A stretch of DNA of 64,000 bases from Endomychus coccineus (GCA_958510875.1 OY294067.1:101414010-101478009); one strand, 5' to 3'; counted from the stretch's first letter, positions 21,481-33,749 are shown. Notes: generated by a model not told the origin, from the sequence alone. Made by a program: numbers and translations.

Positions 21481-21989
21481 ATAGTGAGAGCCTGCTTCTC
21501 TTCAGTAATTTGCAAGAGAAATAAGTTAACCGTAGATATGTCGTCAACTATGAATGTCTAATTTCCTCCGCCTGGTCCTTCTGGTAATGGTCCGAACTCC
21601 GAAGACATCTGTTACTAAAGTTTCGAATCTTTGCACATATTGTTCTCCATTATCGCAAATAGGTCAAGACCAAGTTTCTGTAATAGCGTTTCGTTTTCCT
21701 AATAAATACTCTTGATATAGTATCTTTGTTTCAGTAATTCCCATCGTGGTAACCTTCCGCTAGGTGAATTTAAATTGAGTAACCATCGATGTGGTTGATG
21801 TATGGTTTGCACGATTATCGGAATCCTTCGCTGAGCATCTAAATTTTTCTAGGTCCACACGACCGTTAATGCTTCCCTCTCTGACGTGGAATAATTTTAT
21901 GTTACAGCATTCAGTAATGGACTTGCTTACTCTACAGGGTTTCAATTTGTCAAATCATGCTTGGCATTCATCCAATCATCCTTCTCTTC

Positions 21990-22297
21990 CTTAACTCGCT
22001 AAGCAACCGAGGCACATCGGCAAAGTTTTCTATAAAACGCCTGTACCAACTAGAAGTTGTGACAATCAAGGTATTTTACCTTCGAACTTTCAAAAACACA
22101 CTTTTCACGATAGGCGCGAACTTTTGAATTCGCGGCAGCGGATACAAATCGCAGTTAGTTATGGTACTCAACCGTCCATGCACGACCAAATTCCACCATT
22201 TTTCTTCGGAACGAGTACTACTGGTGCAGCACACGAACCCTTCAGCTAGCAGTCGATCTACTTCGATCTTCAATAATGTCTTCTTAGCTGGCGCCAT
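21990..22297 (-). pseudogene. Ty3/gypsy reverse transcriptase remnants
   Basis: The frame 22076-22297 has KKTLLKIEVDRLLAEGFVC, then SSTRSEEKWWNLVV and TITNCDLYPLPRI. This is the 'I..LL..GII..S.S......V..KK.G..R...DYR.LN..T..D.YPLPRI' start of a gypsy RT with the 'K.NGKWRLCVDYR' core corrupted. Just downstream (about 21996-22047) is WYRRFIENFADVPRLLSEL, the RT/RNase H junction motif. The palm with its YxDD is deleted between them. Confidence 0.78.
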
Positions 22298-22790
22298 TCG
22301 TTACGGAGGCAATGCAATCGTTAGATGATCTATGTTGGAATGATTCTATGCATAGGAAGTAGGCTCTCTCCCATATTCCCGCAATGATTAACAAAAAAAG
22401 CCGAAAATGTTGATCATCTGTAAGGATGGTTCCTTCTTCCGGCCGCAAGTTATCAAAATTCTTATACCCGGGAATCGAGTAGGAAGCGAGATTGGAAATA
22501 TTGGATGCAGATTTCAACATCAAATGATATCTAGCGGATCGGTCCTCAGAGTAATACCACTTCTCATTATGGATGCTTAAGATACATTTTGCATGTTTTA
22601 TGAAATCTATGCCAAAACGGCATTTATTACGAGTATCTGGGAAATTGATGAATTTGGTAGCTATGGTCTTATATTCTACATTCACATCTACACGAGTGAC
22701 AAGAAGGACAATTTGAGTAGATATACCTGATTTTCCACATCCATAGCATGAGAATGTGGAAATAATACTACGCGACGTGTTGCCTGACAT
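22284..22790 (-). pseudogene. Ty3/gypsy gag-end / protease-like region
   Basis: The minus frame begins near a zinc-knuckle-like CYGCGKSG, followed by VDVNVEYKTIATKFINFPD and CRFGIDFIKHAKCILSIHN. The latter resembles the segment after the retropepsin domain in insect gypsy elements ('I.G.DF......I.......W'). The expected protease D(S/T)G is not visible. The remaining residues up to the RT start are unassigned. Confidence 0.45.
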
Positions 22791-22800
22791 TGAAAGAAGC

Positions 22801-23727
22801 GAGATGGGTCGAGTGGAGGTTGAATCTCGAGAGGACTCCTGCGCTCACGCAGTTGTTTTGGGCTATTCGTTGTCGCTAGACTTCCGATACTCATGTTTCT
22901 TACAATCGCCTTTTGTGTGTCCTTGATTTCTGCAATAGCCATTTCTGAAAGTCGTTAGTATCTCTTGCTTTCGTTACCACTGTATCACTACCGTGGAATG
23001 TTTCTTCGATTAATCTAGAACAGCTAAAAGTTCATTGGAAGTCTACTTTATCTCGTGGAACTTACTCTTTATTCTTACGTTCCAATAGTCCATACACCAT
23101 ATTCAATTGAACTCCTTCTGTTTAAGTGCCAGCAGAAAGTTGTGCTGAAATCGATCGCATTCTGAAAACAAAAACTTCCGTAGGAGTATTGACGTCCTAT
23201 TCGGTTGCGAACAGTTCACAATAATATCTATGAAGCGGTTTTTGTGGACCGAATGTAGAAAGTTCTTTGAGACCATTCGAGCACAATCCTTACATATGAC
23301 AATGGCATCAATAAAAGCCGTCAAAACGCGATAAGAAGTTCGAAAAGTTCCCCCCAGCAGCAACACCATGTGCAGTATTACCTGCAACTGATATTCGAGC
23401 ATAAGTTCCAATAATTGTTCGTTGATTCAGACTACGTTTGCCATATCATAACTTTCGCGATAACTTGCATGTTCGACCTGAAGTTCAACCGTGCAAGAAC
23501 GTAGGAAGTACTTGTGACCGACCTGTTGATCCGTAATTGTGCTTGATTTTCACAATGTTCAGTGAGTTAAAAGATAAATCGTGCTTACAGTTTTGCATCG
23601 GTCATCAATATTTTACCAACATCGAAGCTTGAAACACAGTGGTCTTATGAAATATTCGAATGAAACTGATAAATTCGCGAGAAAAGAGTTGGTAATACTA
23701 TAGTTTACACGCTTCTATTAAAAATTG
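22801..23727. other. Possible decayed gag; nothing definite
   Basis: Minus frames at 22688-22942 and 23103-23411 lie where gag of the preceding element would be. I recognise no motif in them. Confidence 0.35.
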
Positions 23728-25100
23728 ATGACTTTCGAAAATTTATTTGTAACTTATTTAGTTACCTCTATATATAGAAAAAATTTTGGGAGCTCAAAAA
23801 TTCCATCGGGAAATATTAAAAATAAATGTTTTGAGGTTCATTTAATGAAAACTTATTTAGCAACTTATTCACTACATACTATGGTATAATGTCTGCAATT
23901 AAGATTAATACATAAATTGCCTTACTTTATATCCATTCATAGTTGTTTATTTAGATTGCAAAACTGTAAAAATCACTTTCAACAATGAAACATACATTTT
24001 TTATTTCTAATGTATGCTCTGAATGTGAACCACAAGGTTAGGTGAAGGTCATAGATATTTTGATATGTTGGCTGTTTCACCATAGATTCATAAGTACTTA
24101 GATTCCAAAACAGTCATAGACATGTGCTTATTTCGCTATAATATCATAATGAAATGATGGCCGAGTATGAGCGCCACATGCTTTTCGTTAAACACTATAT
24201 TTCTGTATATTTAAAAGGATCCATTCCGTGGAGGTTCTGTTTTTAAGTTCAGCAGAGAAAAATACCACTTTCTGATCATTGTTCCATTCGTTCTTCGATT
24301 CTTTCAAAGGAGGAACAACTGGTCGAAGAAGGATCGACTGCTGTAAGATGTTTCTTCTGTCAGAAAATCGAAGAAGGAACAACTACTCAAAGGAGGATTA
24401 ACTACTCTAAGATTTTCCTTCTTTGGGAAAATCGGAAATCGGACGAGTTGATCATGAAGTATGCAAATGGTAAAACTTGATCCTTCTTCGAAATAAAGAA
24501 GCAAAAAAAGCTGTGTCATTGATAAGAAATACTTTTTCAATGAAGGAGCTGAAACAGCTTTGTCAAAGTTTAGAAATGCTTCGGCTTTGTCTGTTGTTTG
24601 CTTTTTCCGAAGAACATGTAAGATGAAATATATTCTCCAAACAAGGAACAATTTGCAGGTAATGCTCCTTCTTTGACATAATATGGTAGCTTGTTCCTTT
24701 CAAACAACGATATTATCTGATTCTTGATCGTGGCGCATTATTTTCTTATGCTGAACTTGAACACAGCACCACCTTCAAATTAAGCTTTCGAAACATAGGG
24801 AAATACAATGTTTAACAAAAAGCACATGGCGTTCTTGATCAGCAATGTATGGTGACTCAGCCAATTATGAATGGGTATAAAGTAACGCAATTTATGTATT
24901 AATATTAATTGAAAACATTATACCACAGTAATAACTGAAAAATTGAGTACCCCATTTTCATTGGAATGAACCTCGAAATTTTCGACAAAAAACACGTTTC
25001 TTTAATATTTCCCGATGGAATTTTTGAGCTCCAGAAAAAATTTTTCGTATTTAGAGATACCTAAGTGAATACGTTACACAAATAAATTTTCGAAAATCAT
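23728..25100. mobile_element. 1.37-kb element with ~230-bp terminal inverted repeats
   Basis: GACTTTCGAAAATTTATTTG at 23728 and its inverted partner at the right end (AAATAAATTTTCGAAAATCA, ending near 25100) define the ends. Similarity continues inward through ATATTTCCCGATGGAATTTT / ATTCCATCGGGAAATATT, AACCTCGAAATTTT-type blocks and ACATTATACCACAGTA / TACTATGGTATAATGT. The interior (24190-24650) has imperfect tandem GAAGAAGGA.CAACTACT words and no recognised protein. Its right end directly touches the tail of the LINE starting at 25101. Confidence 0.75.
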
Positions 25101-27985
25101 GAATCAGAATCAGAATCAGAATCAGTTTATTGCGTGTTATACAGTTGTTTACACTTGTCATGTATATACATAATATGTAATTGAAAAAATTTAGTAAGCA
25201 AATTAAGTAGATTAACACGTGAACATATGTTAAAATCGGTTAAAATATGGTAAAATATGTTAAAATGAGCTAAAAATATGCTAAAATATGCTAAAATATG
25301 GCCTACTGATAGGAAAACGCAATTGGATTTTTTCCCGTGGTGTTATATTAGAAAAATATTGTATAATCAAAAATTGAAGTCAATCAGTATGAATATTGTT
25401 ACATTGTCTGGTATTATAGTTATGAAAATCACTATTTAAGACATGGGTGCTATAAGACAATAATACATATACAAAGAAGGTAATGTTAAGATATTTAATT
25501 TAGTAAAAGTAGATCTGACGTCGTCTCTAAAACGTTTTTTTGACATTATTCGTACGACTTTTCTCTGTATACCGAATATTCTACTAGCATGTGAGGAGTG
25601 ACCCCAGCATTTCAAAGCATACGTCATGTGAGATTGTACTAGCGAGAAGGTAAGTGATTCACTAAGTTTCTTATTAGAAAAATATTTTTTGACATCTTTT
25701 TTGCTAAGTAATCGATGTGTCCTTCCCAGTTCAAGGAAGGATCTAGAATGACTCCTAAAAATTTTACATTTGTAGGTTTTTCAAAACTTAAATTTTTATG
25801 TGTGAAAAATATCTTAGCTGTCTTGTCTAGATTAACCGCAAGTTCATTTGCACAAAACCATTCCAGAAGAAGAGTCTGTGTATGTTCAAGGGAGCTAATC
25901 AAGTCAGCTTCATTTGGGTCGCTACCGATCACGCCGGTGTCATCGGCGAATAACAGAAGGTCTGCTGCTCCCACTGCCTGTACGAGGTCATTTATGAAAA
26001 TCAAAAATATTGGAGGTCCGAGAACCTATACCTGGGGTACTCCACCGATGACGTCACCGTGATCAGAAGCAACTCCGTTCAAGAATGTATATTGTTTTCT
26101 GCTTGTTAAGAAAGATTTGATTAATTTACAGGTGATGTCATTTAAGTTATAAAGTTTTAATTTTTCTACTAGGATTTCAGCTGATACGCAGTCGAATGCT
26201 TTTATTGAATCATAAAAATATGAACCAACAACAAAACCCTTTTCCACTATGTAGTTCATTAATTTTTTTATAGCATCAGTAGTAGACTTTTTTTACGGAA
26301 TCCATACTGGTTCACAAAAAAGGCACAGCAGATTCAAAATATTCAACAATTTGGATTTTTAAGCAAGACTCAAGAATTTTAGAAAATATTGGTAAAATAG
26401 CTATGGGTCGGTAATTGTTCATTTCGTCAGTGGGGCCCTTTTTGTGAACCGGCACTATCCTTGAGATCTTAAGAGAGTCAGGGAAAACGCCCACATTAAT
26501 GCACTGATCTATTACTTTGTTAATGGATGAATAATAATGTTCATAACACTTTTTATTAGTTTGACATTCAGATTATAATGGTCTTTGCATTTTTTATTAG
26601 TAAATCTCTCACTTGTATGAAACTTACTTTTTTGAAAAAAAAGGTTGCAAATTCAAGTTTTTTAGGTATTTTAAGTATTTTTTAAAATTATTATCGTATT
26701 TGGGAATACGTTCTCTTATGTCATTAGGAATATTTATAAAGGATGAGTTAAGTTTATTAGGATCTAAATTAATTTTTGAAAATTTATTATTCGGTCTATT
26801 GGCATTAAATATATCCCAATATGCTTTATTGTTATTTTTAGGATTTAATATGTGTGTTTTGTATGCCAGGGTTTTATGTCTGTCAAGATTATACTTATAT
26901 GAGATTTTTGCTGTCTTTAACGCGTTTTTAACATTCTGCACATTAGGAAAGTTGTTTTTAAGTTCGGACAAGAAGCGGACATTTTCCCTTTCTCTTTGCA
27001 AGTCGTTGTTAAACCAGTTGAATTGTAGTTTATCAGAATAGGTTTTTTTGAAACTCACCTTGACTGGGAAAGACACATCCATCGCCTCAACAAACACATT
27101 AACGAATTTGCTAAATTTTGAGTTTATATCCATATTTAAAGAGTTTACCAAATCCCAGTTATAAGAGTTATAAAATTGAAGAATTTTATCCTGCCTGAGG
27201 CTGTGGTAGGTCGACTTACATGCTTAATCCTTTCATCTTTTACTATGGTCTGACAGGCCAGGGTCACTAACAAAGCTTTCATAAGTTCTATGATTTTGGA
27301 AATTAACTAAGATATTGTCAATGCAATTAACACCATGGCTAGGTCGGGTAATTACACTAACAAAGCCAAACGATATTATTAAATCATTAAAAATTAAGTA
27401 GTCTTTATCCTTAGAGTTAAATAAAATGTTGAAAAACCCATTTATCACGACATCTTTTTTTGTCGATACCAAGTATAATAAGAGTCTATTAAAAATATCA
27501 ATAAATGCTTCAAATTGGCCATTTGGAGAACGATACACCGTCACGATAATTAGATTATCACTAGGAACCATCACCGCAGTAACTTCACAATGTAGAGGTT
27601 CAGATAAATTTTCAATCTCAGGGATGTCATAACAATTGAGATTTTTTCGGCATAGGATGATACTACCTCCTCTAAGGGACGTTCTTGAGAAGTACGAAAT
27701 TGTATTAAAATTATCAATAACAAAATGACTAGCTTCACTGTCATTCATAAAGTGTTCTGTTAAGCAGAGAATATCGACACTGACACTATCGGTATTACTT
27801 TCGTTGACAAGTGCATTTAATCGTGGGATTTTACTTCTTGCCGATTGCACGTTTAGTTGAACAATATTTATTATTTGAGTCATGGTGTTGTGGTTCTGTT
27901 CCTCCGCTTCATAAAAAACTTGTTTATAGTTATCCCTTCTGGCCACATTTTTGGATTCATTACTTGCTCCGGATCCTTAATAAGA
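25101..27985 (-). mobile_element. LINE (Jockey/CR1-like), minus strand, with (TGATTC)n tail
   Basis: Read on the minus strand the element carries an endonuclease, linker, reverse transcriptase and 3' UTR. It ends with AATAAACTGATTC and further CTGATTC repeats (25101-25124 on the plus strand as GAATCA units), a microsatellite-type 3' tail used by several LINE clades. ORF1 is not recognisable, so the copy is probably 5'-truncated around 28 kb. Confidence 0.88.
25436..27946 (-). pseudogene. LINE ORF2: AP endonuclease and reverse transcriptase, frameshifted
   Basis: Endonuclease (27233-27946): IVQLNVQSARSKI (first Asn), LCLTEHF (the catalytic Glu), VTVYRSP, GFFNI in place of GDFN, and PGLSDHS with the final Asp-His. 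Linker 26624-27151. Reverse transcriptase: ISRIVPVHKKGPTDEMNNYRP (26312-26494), then a stop/frame break at about 26312, YDSIKAFDCVSAEILVEKL, then GGVPQV in place of GVPQGS with another shift near 26030, LLLFADDTG with both catalytic Asp, and FLGVILDPSLNW. C-terminal part 25436-25627: SHMTYALKCWGH. At least four breaks make it non-functional although FADD is intact. The 'YRSP' and 'FADD' context fits Jockey/CR1-type LINEs. Confidence 0.88.
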
Positions 27986-27999
27986 GTCCCGTATAATAT

Positions 28000-28240
28000 A
28001 ATATTTCTAAAAAATCATTAGAATCCTCACAAACTGAGTTTCAGAAGCCCGGACGAGGACGTAAATAGTCTTTATTTACTGGATGCTTACAAAATGTTCC
28101 ACGTCCGTCAATCGGTGAATCGGGAGCCAACGGAACAATTTTGTAGTTTTTGTGTCACACCCGTCCTCTAGCTGGCGTTGTAAATTTCTAAGAGGAAGAG
28201 AACTTCTTTATACTATGAAAATATATATAAACGTGATTAT
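28000..28240. other. Boundary region upstream of the LINE
   Basis: No ORF1 domain recognised; likely the 5' truncation point of the minus-strand LINE lies here. Confidence 0.3.
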
Positions 28241-28394
28241 GTCAATCCAGAATGTGAAAACCTCAATACCAAATATGGTAAAGTTCAATCTAGGACTTGA
28301 AAACGGAAGCCAGAACTTGATAACGTCAATTCAGAACGTGAAAACGTCTATTCACAACGTGGAAATGTCAACTCAGAACTTGGGAACGTCAATT
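28241..28394 (+). repeat. Degenerate 21-bp tandem repeat (about 7 units)
   Basis: Units follow the pattern GTCAATTCAGAACGTGAAAAC with period 21, for example starting at 28241, 28325, 28346 and 28367. One unit has an extra base. In the plus frame 28152-28406 this gives a heptad-like TSIQNVK repetition, but the frame has no other support and is probably fortuitous. Confidence 0.8.
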
Positions 28395-28399
28395 ATTTT

Positions 28400-29528
28400 T
28401 TTTTGAATCTAAACAAATATTGGAAAGCTCTATTATGAAACAAACTTGTTTTGTAATCATCAGAATCTTATGTGAGGGAGTGGATGTGACACTTTTAGAT
28501 TTTTTCATTAATTCAGTTTGTTGAAATAAATTAAGTTCATACACTTTTTTGGATCGCTAAACTACTAATTTCTTAATCATTTTCCCTTCACCACTCATCC
28601 TCCATTGACTTATGAACTTTTTCATTTGCCAGTGCCATGCTAATTACATTATTCCATCGTTAATCGGAAATATCAAAAATTTATGAATATCTCGTTCTAT
28701 ATATTCATAGATACTGAGGACAGCAACATGGTAGACCAAAGCTCGGTAACAACGCACAATAATTTAAAGTATACTCGTCTCTATGGTAACCATGTCCTCA
28801 TCCAAAATTGTACAATAATTCAAAGCACCCTGACCATTTGGTCTCACCAATGTTATTATATTCTCCGGAAACCGCATTTGTAATGAACTTCAATGAATCC
28901 TGCTCGAATTCCCTTCTGTTCTAAGTTCGATTGTTTGAATTTGAGGAACAAGAATAGAGGTGATGTATATGTTACTGTGAATGTCCGAAGCGAAGTGTAT
29001 CTTAAGATACACTGGTGTATGTTAACAACCACCAAGCTAGCTGGTGATTGTTTGTTATTTATTGTGTTCTTTATGTTTTCGGTCATTCACCAGTGAATGT
29101 TATCATACACCACGACGTCTTGGTTAATCTTCATTCTCTTCATGATGAGTTAAATTATGATGATTTAGCAGAGATATCTGCAAAACAGAAGTTCGAGCCT
29201 GAATTAAAATGAACTCACAAATTGTTACAATAAATAAAATCATAGAACTATAATAAATAGAACAAATAGAACTTGTTTATTAATCGAAATCTTAAATCAG
29301 TAATACAAATAGCATTACCTGCCAAGTAAGGTAAACAATAACGTACACTTATCATTAATGCTATTGCCCTATTGGCTATATAATTTAAAAAATAATCATT
29401 CGTTACAACGAATACTCATAGGTAATTAGGTATTACAGCATTTTTCGCTATAAGAATTAAAAAAAAACTTATTTATTAGTACATGGCAAACTGTTATGGC
29501 ACTTAGAAATACAAATAACTCCACGAAC
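28400..29528. other. No recognisable gene
   Basis: AT-rich sequence. Small overlapping frames on both strands at 28856-29096 are not supported. 'ACCAGCTAGCTTGGTGG'-type self-complementary sequence sits near 29025-29050. Confidence 0.45.
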
Positions 29529-30345
29529 TTAACAGGTACTTATCTTGGTGTTGCATTTTTGTGCGCAATTGCAACGCTTATATCCTTGTCCTCCAAATAT
29601 TGATTCCAAAGCAACAATTTCACGCATTGATATTTTTGTAGAAGAAGTTTCAGATATATTGATAAAATTTTCCTTACTGATGGAAAACTGATTTCTAGTA
29701 TACATCTGTGATTACGTCCCATGTTTTGTAGCCAGTTGATAATAGTCACCATCCACATTTGTAACACATGTAAGGATATTTCTGGAATCTGTACGACCTC
29801 TATCAACATCAGGAACACGCAACCACTGCCGGATTTAGGGGAGGGCAATCGGGGACTACAGCCCCGGGGCCTCCACCAAAGAGGGGCCCCCACAATAGAC
29901 TTCGGAAAAGAAATCTTTTAAATTCCGACTAGTAAACACTAGTAAACAACTTTTCCTTTGATATTTTTTCTCGCTAATTCTTGTTTCCGATTATAGTTAT
30001 ATATGTTTGTTAAATACTAAAGGAATTTACTTGGTTTCACAATAAATTATTTATTGAAAAACTCGACTGAAAAATTGTCCATTTTATTTGGAAAACAATT
30101 TGGGGCCAGGGGACCTCCACTCCTTTGTTGCCCCGAGGCATCCAGACTCTCTAAATCCGGCCCTGCACGCAACCTTACAGTATCTCCATATTTTGCAGGA
30201 GGAAAATTTGCCTGCGATACTTTAAGCATTTTTTTTCCTTGATCTTGTCCAAGTTTCGCTAATTCTATGTTTCTTTTAGATGCCTCTTTTCTGTTGCACA
30301 GTAAACGTATTTCGGATTCTGATATTCTGGCCTATTAGCGGTGCG
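29529..30345 (-). pseudogene. KRBA2-like integrase-family protein, C-terminal region, split by a MITE
   Basis: On the minus strand the first part (about 30345-30174) reads EIRLLCNRKEASKRNIELA, then AKLGQDQGKKMLKVSQANFP and PAKYGDTVRL. After the 342-bp MITE the frame resumes as VPDVDRGRTDSRNIL, VDGDYYQLATKHGT, one stop, TRNQFSISKENF, ISMREIVALES and GQGYKRCNCAQKCNTK. The order 'K.S...FPPAK.GD.V...(V/I)PDVDRG', 'Y.RNQF' and a terminal Cys-rich CNC..KC is that of the C-terminal region of KRBA2-like proteins, integrase-bearing transposon relatives common in insects. Removing the MITE with one target copy restores the frame across the insertion. One TAA and the absence of the integrase core make it a remnant. 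Confidence 0.72.
29824..30165. mobile_element. 342-bp hAT-type MITE with exact 8-bp target duplication
   Basis: The ends are CACTGCCGGATTTAG (left) and, inverted, CAGGGCCGGATTTAG (right). CAGGGCCGGATTTAG is a typical hAT terminus. It is flanked on both sides by CACGCAAC (29816-29823 and 30166-30173), the 8-bp duplication expected for hAT. The two ends also share GGGGCC-rich subterminal sequence. It encodes nothing; frames crossing it combine it with the host fragment. Confidence 0.95.
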
Positions 30346-30837
30346 GCAACGGGTGGTCGTCGTGGAAAAATGAGAGAACAATAACACTCTAACTTTCTCA
30401 CTTCACTTCGAACAAACACTGGCGTGTGTTAACATTCACGTAATTAGCTCATAACTTTAGAAAAACCATTCTTCGAAAAACCCCAAAAAGTAAAAAATAC
30501 GCGCCTGAACTCGGCCTCGTCTGTTTTCGATATTAGAACTAGAGGTAACGATAACAACATAAAACTGAATCAACAAAGTAAAAATTCACAATTCTGCACA
30601 TATGAATCATTGCTCAATTGTCAAAGCATTATTATTAGCTATTCTATACAATATTAACAATATTAGTCTAAATCTTAATATTAATAGAAAAAACTGTATC
30701 TTATAATTATATCCATCCCTTTGTTCTGTATTGTCTAACCTACCGTCGCCTACCTACCTTGTGTATTTGTCTAATAAGTCGTTGATCGGCCCCTCGACTC
30801 TGGAAGAGTGTCCCTGTGTTTTTCCTCAATAGTCTCA
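30346..30837. other. Probable 5' UTR of the plus-strand LINE
   Basis: No protein motif. GC-moderate sequence near 30730-30820 (CTACCGTCGCCTACCTACCT, CCCCTCGACTCTGG) leads directly into the LINE ORF. The 5' boundary of the element could not be placed. Confidence 0.35.
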
Positions 30838-33565
30838 ATGGATCCATACTTGAAAGACTTCAGTTGCAACAATACTGAAACTTTCATTTTAAATTCAGCC
30901 TATGACTTAAATCAGGTTCTATCTGTAAATAAAAATAATGTTAACTTTTTAATACTTCAACAAAATATAAGAAGTATTGACAAAAATCTTGACAAACTCA
31001 AATTATTTTTACATGATCTTGCAACGAATAAAAATTTTACAAATTATCCAGATTGCATAATACTGACAAAGACATATGTCCTTCACAATATAGATATCTA
31101 TAAAGTAGAGGGTTATAACATTATCTACAGCGAAGGCGACTTTAATAAATCAGATGGAGTTTTAGTCTACATAAAAAGCGAAATTAATTACAGCTATACA
31201 ATAAGGAAAATTGGCACCTCTAAATTAATTAAATTAAATTTGATCTTTTCATGTAATAAAATAAAAACATATTCTGTATATAGGAGTCCTAGTCCAGAAT
31301 CCGACAAACAAGCCTTCATCGATGATTTAAATATGTTGCTAGAAGATCAAAAGCTAGACCAAACTGAATATACACTTTTAATTGGCGATATAAATTTTAA
31401 TTTAATAACAAATGGTAATAATTATACTGATGAATATTTGAACTTGTTGGCCGAAAAAGGTTTTTATCAACTATTAACAAACCAACGCGGGAAAATGCTT
31501 GCCTTGATCACATATTTGCTAAAACAAAATCAGTAAATATAGATTTCATCTTACCATTTGTTGTTCAGTGCGACATAACTGATCACTATCTTTCTGGCTT
31601 ACAAATAATATACCCAAATAATCGAAAACCTAATCAGGTGCCAGAAACACAATTTAAAAGAATACTGAATAAAACTAAACTCCTACAGGAACTTCATTCA
31701 ATATCATGGAACACTTTGTATGAAACGGAAAACACCGATCTTCTAGCTGACTACTTCTTACATATACTGCATGACAAAATCGAAAAATGTTCCTCTCGTG
31801 TCAAAATAAAGCCCACCATGAAAAAGAAATGTTGGATGACTCAAGGGCTGATTAACTCAATCAATATAAAGAATAAACTTAGGCAACAACTACTCAAAAA
31901 TCCTAATGATATAAACTTAAATATTCGATACAAATATTACAGAAATACTATAAATAATTTAATAAAAACAACAAAAACAGAATTTTATCAAAATTTCCTG
32001 GAAAAAGACGCGAAAAACACAAAACATCTTTGGAACATCCTAAATTTAAGTATGGGCAGCAGTAAAGATATCAAAGAAATCTGTTGCATCAAAAATAAAG
32101 ACGGACAGTGTATTTATAATAGCAGAGATATTGCAAATGATTTTAGCAATTATTATGCAGATATTGGACGTGAAGTCTTCCATCCTGACCATATAAGTCG
32201 CTCATCACATACGATGTTCTTATTTCCAACGGACATAAATGAAGTGACACACGTAATACATTCATTAAAAAGTGGGACAGCTAACGGGTTGGACGGTAAC
32301 TCTGTTGATGTGCTGAAACATGTGTGTAGCGAAATTTCTGCTCCATTAACTTTTATAATAAACAACATAATGGAAAAGGGACAGTGTCCCACTCAATTCA
32401 AAAATGCTATGGTCAAACCAATTTTCAAAAAATGGGATGATTCAGAGATGAAGAATTACAGGCCAATCTCGCTAATATCGAACGTATCTAAAATATTTGA
32501 GAAAATTATAAAGAAAAGACTGACTGACCTCTTACTTAACCACAAAGAGGCTTCTATCGACCAAACAGTACGGTTTCAAAGAAGGTCACAGCACTGAAGA
32601 TGCCATTAATAACTTGATACCCAAAATCTATAACAGTCTAGACACTGGAAAAAAATCAATATGTGTATTCATCGACATAAGAAAAGCCTTTGATACGGTA
32701 TCCCATGATTTACTATTGAAGAAAATGGAGATGATCGGTATCAGAGAAATTGTTCTTGATCTGATGAAGAGCTATCTTCGAGACAGAAAACAATGTGTAC
32801 TAATTAATAGTGAAAAAAGCACTTTCAAGACAATTTATTGTGGAGTTCCCCAAGGAACGGTTCTTGGACCAATTTTATTATTGATTTTAATTAACGACTT
32901 ACCCGTCTTCGACATATTAAAAATTCATAATACTGACTTAGCTATCAAATCTGTTACCAAAATCACATACCTTGGACTAACGATCGATCATCATTTACGA
33001 TGGAACAATCATATGGCTACATTGATAAGAAGATTAAGATACCTCTTATACAAACTACGTTATATCAGACATTTTTGAAAGAAAGGACTTGAAAACGTTC
33101 TACTTCGCACTGGTTGAAAGTCATTTAACATATGCAATAACCGCCTGGGGAAGCATATGCAAAACCCAAGTACGTGACCTCAGTACTTTGCAAAAGCGGA
33201 TCTTAAAAATGTTATTTCGCAAACCAACTAGATATCCTTTGGACAGATTATTTAGAGAATTACGTATTCTCGACATTAGACAATTGTTTTATTCGAAAGT
33301 TGCCATTAGGACACACTCTAGAACGGATAGCGCAAAATTGGTTTCCCATTCCTATAATACCCGTTTAAATCAAAACTTTCACCAAGTACCCTTTCGGACA
33401 ACACAAAAAGGCCAGCGAAGTTTAGATTACTTAGCTCCAAAAATTTTCAACACCTTACCGCAGAACATAATCGAAATTAAAAATGGAAAACTATTCAAGA
33501 AACACCTCAAGCAATATATATTTCAGATTGAAAGGAAGAAAATCCATTCCATCGTTGAAAGTTAA
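30838..33565 (+). pseudogene. LINE ORF2: endonuclease and reverse transcriptase lacking the YxDD block
   Basis: ATG at 30838 (MDPYLKDFSC). Endonuclease: LILQQNIRSIDKN, CIILTKTYV in place of LTET, YSVYRSPSPESD and LLIGDINFNL, then a frameshift near 31497 to CLDHIFAKTKSVNIDFILP and CDITDHYLSG. Linker from 31638. Reverse transcriptase: PIFKKWDDSEMKNYRPISLI, a frameshift near 32565 into YGFKEGHSTEDAI, FIDIRKAFDTVSHDLL, CGVPQGTVLGP and LINDLPVFDI. At that point about 70-80 residues containing the catalytic YxDD are deleted, and the frame runs straight into TKITYLGLTIDHHLRWNNHM. Another frameshift near 33070 precedes ALVESHLTYAITAWGS. The protein cannot be an active polymerase. Confidence 0.9.
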
Positions 33566-33749
33566 ATTTATTGTTAAATTATTATACTCGCTTCTTAATA
33601 TTGTTATTACTTTATTGTTATTATTTTATTATGTCAAAAACCACCAACAAGATTTACTTAGATGGATATCTCTCTTGTTTATTGTATCTCCCTTGTTTAT
33701 TGTATTGAAATGAACTGAATAAACATTATTATTATTATTATTATTATAT
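30838..33749 (+). mobile_element. LINE (Jockey/CR1-like), plus strand, with (ATT)n tail
   Basis: Endonuclease, linker and reverse transcriptase are followed by a 3' end AATAAACATT(ATT)n at 33718-33749. The arrangement mirrors the 25-28 kb LINE, but the sequence and tail differ, so it is a separate family. ORF1 was not seen. Confidence 0.9.

Larger units (their letters stand above)
21170..22800 (-). mobile_element. Ty3/gypsy LTR retrotransposon, heavily deleted internal region
   Basis: Minus-strand order: a gag-type zinc-knuckle-like CYGCGKSG (about 22740), a protease-like region, reverse-transcriptase start, RT thumb, integrase core and integrase C-terminal part, all within 1.6 kb where an intact gag-pol needs about 4 kb. 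Several frames are used and stops intervene. No LTRs were recognised. Confidence 0.7.

Noticed and set aside
24188..24651. Minus-strand frame as a gene inside the 23.7-25.1 kb element
   Set aside because: Residues derive from imperfect GAAGAAGGA-type tandem words; no transposase motif is present.
28152..28406. A heptad-repeat protein (TSIQNVK)
   Set aside because: The period comes from a degenerate 21-bp tandem repeat; no conserved start, domain or splice context supports a gene.
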